From: Nematopogon swammerdamellus
Taxonomy: Eukaryota > Arthropoda > Insecta > Lepidoptera > Adelidae
NCBI GenBank assembly: GCA_946902875.1
Contig: OX336341.1
Span: 806,001 to 870,000, forward strand
Direction: 5' to 3'
DNA length: 64,000 nucleotides
The notes below the pieces were generated by a model, which saw only the letters and a program-made list of their open reading frames with translations, did no database searches and was not told where the DNA came from. The stretch's first letter is position 1. The number at the start of each line of letters is the position of its first letter. Positions 63,523 to 64,000 of the stretch are shown piece by piece. Both the position numbers and the translations under genes were made by a program.

Positions 63523-64000
63523 AAGTGGTTATTGCTTTGCAGCTGCGCGCATTTGCGTGGGCGAGCGTCTATGTATACTTCGCGCGGCTGACGAATCTCA
63601 CTGAAATAGACCGCCGGCGGCCCGTCGGGCGGTAGATAGAGTGCGTGAGGCCTGGTATAGCGTAAATTAATTTTGGATTTTGGGGGACAAATTAGAAAGT
63701 TGAACATTTTTTTTTTCAAGTACATCATGTGACGTTATCAAGTGAAAGGACTATAAGGTTATATAATAATAAATATATACAAATAAATAAATACATATAT
63801 TTCTAGCTAGGCCAATCTTATAAATATGTCTAATAAAATAAGTTTGATATACATAAAAAAAATTCACGTTTATGTAGTACACATTTCGACAATAGGTCGA
63901 AATGTCATAAAAATATGTGTTTTTTTAATTACTAATGTACTACATGTATAAACATATATATAAATGTCTAATAATAACAACATACAAGGTATAGGTACCT
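63523..64000. other. Unassigned DNA with nested short stems
   Basis: ACATTTCGAC and GGTCGAAATGT pair around a 4-bp loop near 63881-63905, enclosed by GTAGTACACAT / ATGTACTAC. No other signal. Confidence 0.4.

Overview
The window reads as insect, almost certainly lepidopteran (moth or butterfly), nuclear DNA. It is AT-rich, has no bacterial-style gene packing, and is saturated with interspersed repeats that I recognise as typical of Lepidoptera: the family carrying GCCCGCGGCTTCGCTCGCG, the family carrying AAGTGCGAGTCGGACTCGC, poly-A-tailed SINEs containing GGTTGGTACCACCGCACTG, and RTE and REL-type non-LTR retrotransposons. I found no host gene I could defend. One weak terminal-exon candidate (2847-3017) is reported only as a low-confidence finding.

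The only long intact coding region is the 993-codon endonuclease/reverse transcriptase of an RTE-type retrotransposon (minus strand, 9097-12078). It sits in an apparently full-length element (about 9080-12337) with a (CTGA)n tail and a candidate 10-bp target-site duplication. Other retrotransposon pieces are 5'-truncated or frameshifted: a REL-endonuclease (R2/R4-like) C-terminus at 49142-49954 and 2041-2640; Jockey/CR1-like 3' ends at 1447-1829, 13074-13215, 18582-19365, 29937-30212, 30724-30936, 31586-31790 and 46985-47229; an unnamed RT-associated C-terminal domain at 238-356, 52593-52990 and 53407-53505; RTE 3' scraps at 20028-20130 and 53761-53840; and another RT tail at 33579-34080.

Layout: 1-9 kb is nested repeats, including a 904-bp piggyBac derivative that split a SINE at a TTAA. 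9-12.3 kb is the RTE. 12.3-16.4 kb is mostly unassigned. 16.4-28.6 kb is the most striking structure: two nearly identical 2.2-kb arms in inverted orientation around a 7.76-kb spacer, each arm ending outward in an AT-rich hairpin. 28.6-33 kb is a dense SINE/LINE cluster. 33-51 kb is sparse DNA with scattered SINEs, MITEs and microsatellites. 51-54 kb holds a 276-bp tandem duplication and a foldback-like unit bracketing an RT-associated fragment. 54-64 kb is mostly unassigned DNA with SINEs and a hAT-like MITE inserted in a SINE.

The relationships between the elements are the main content. Four SINE/retroposon families (called A, B, D and the tRNA/5S-headed version of A here) share and exchange 5' heads. 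SINE-D shares part of its 3' region with a Jockey/CR1-like LINE also present here, suggesting a LINE partner. Nested insertions with readable target-site duplications (TTAA, 8-bp, 3-bp, TA) give a relative chronology and identify the superfamilies.
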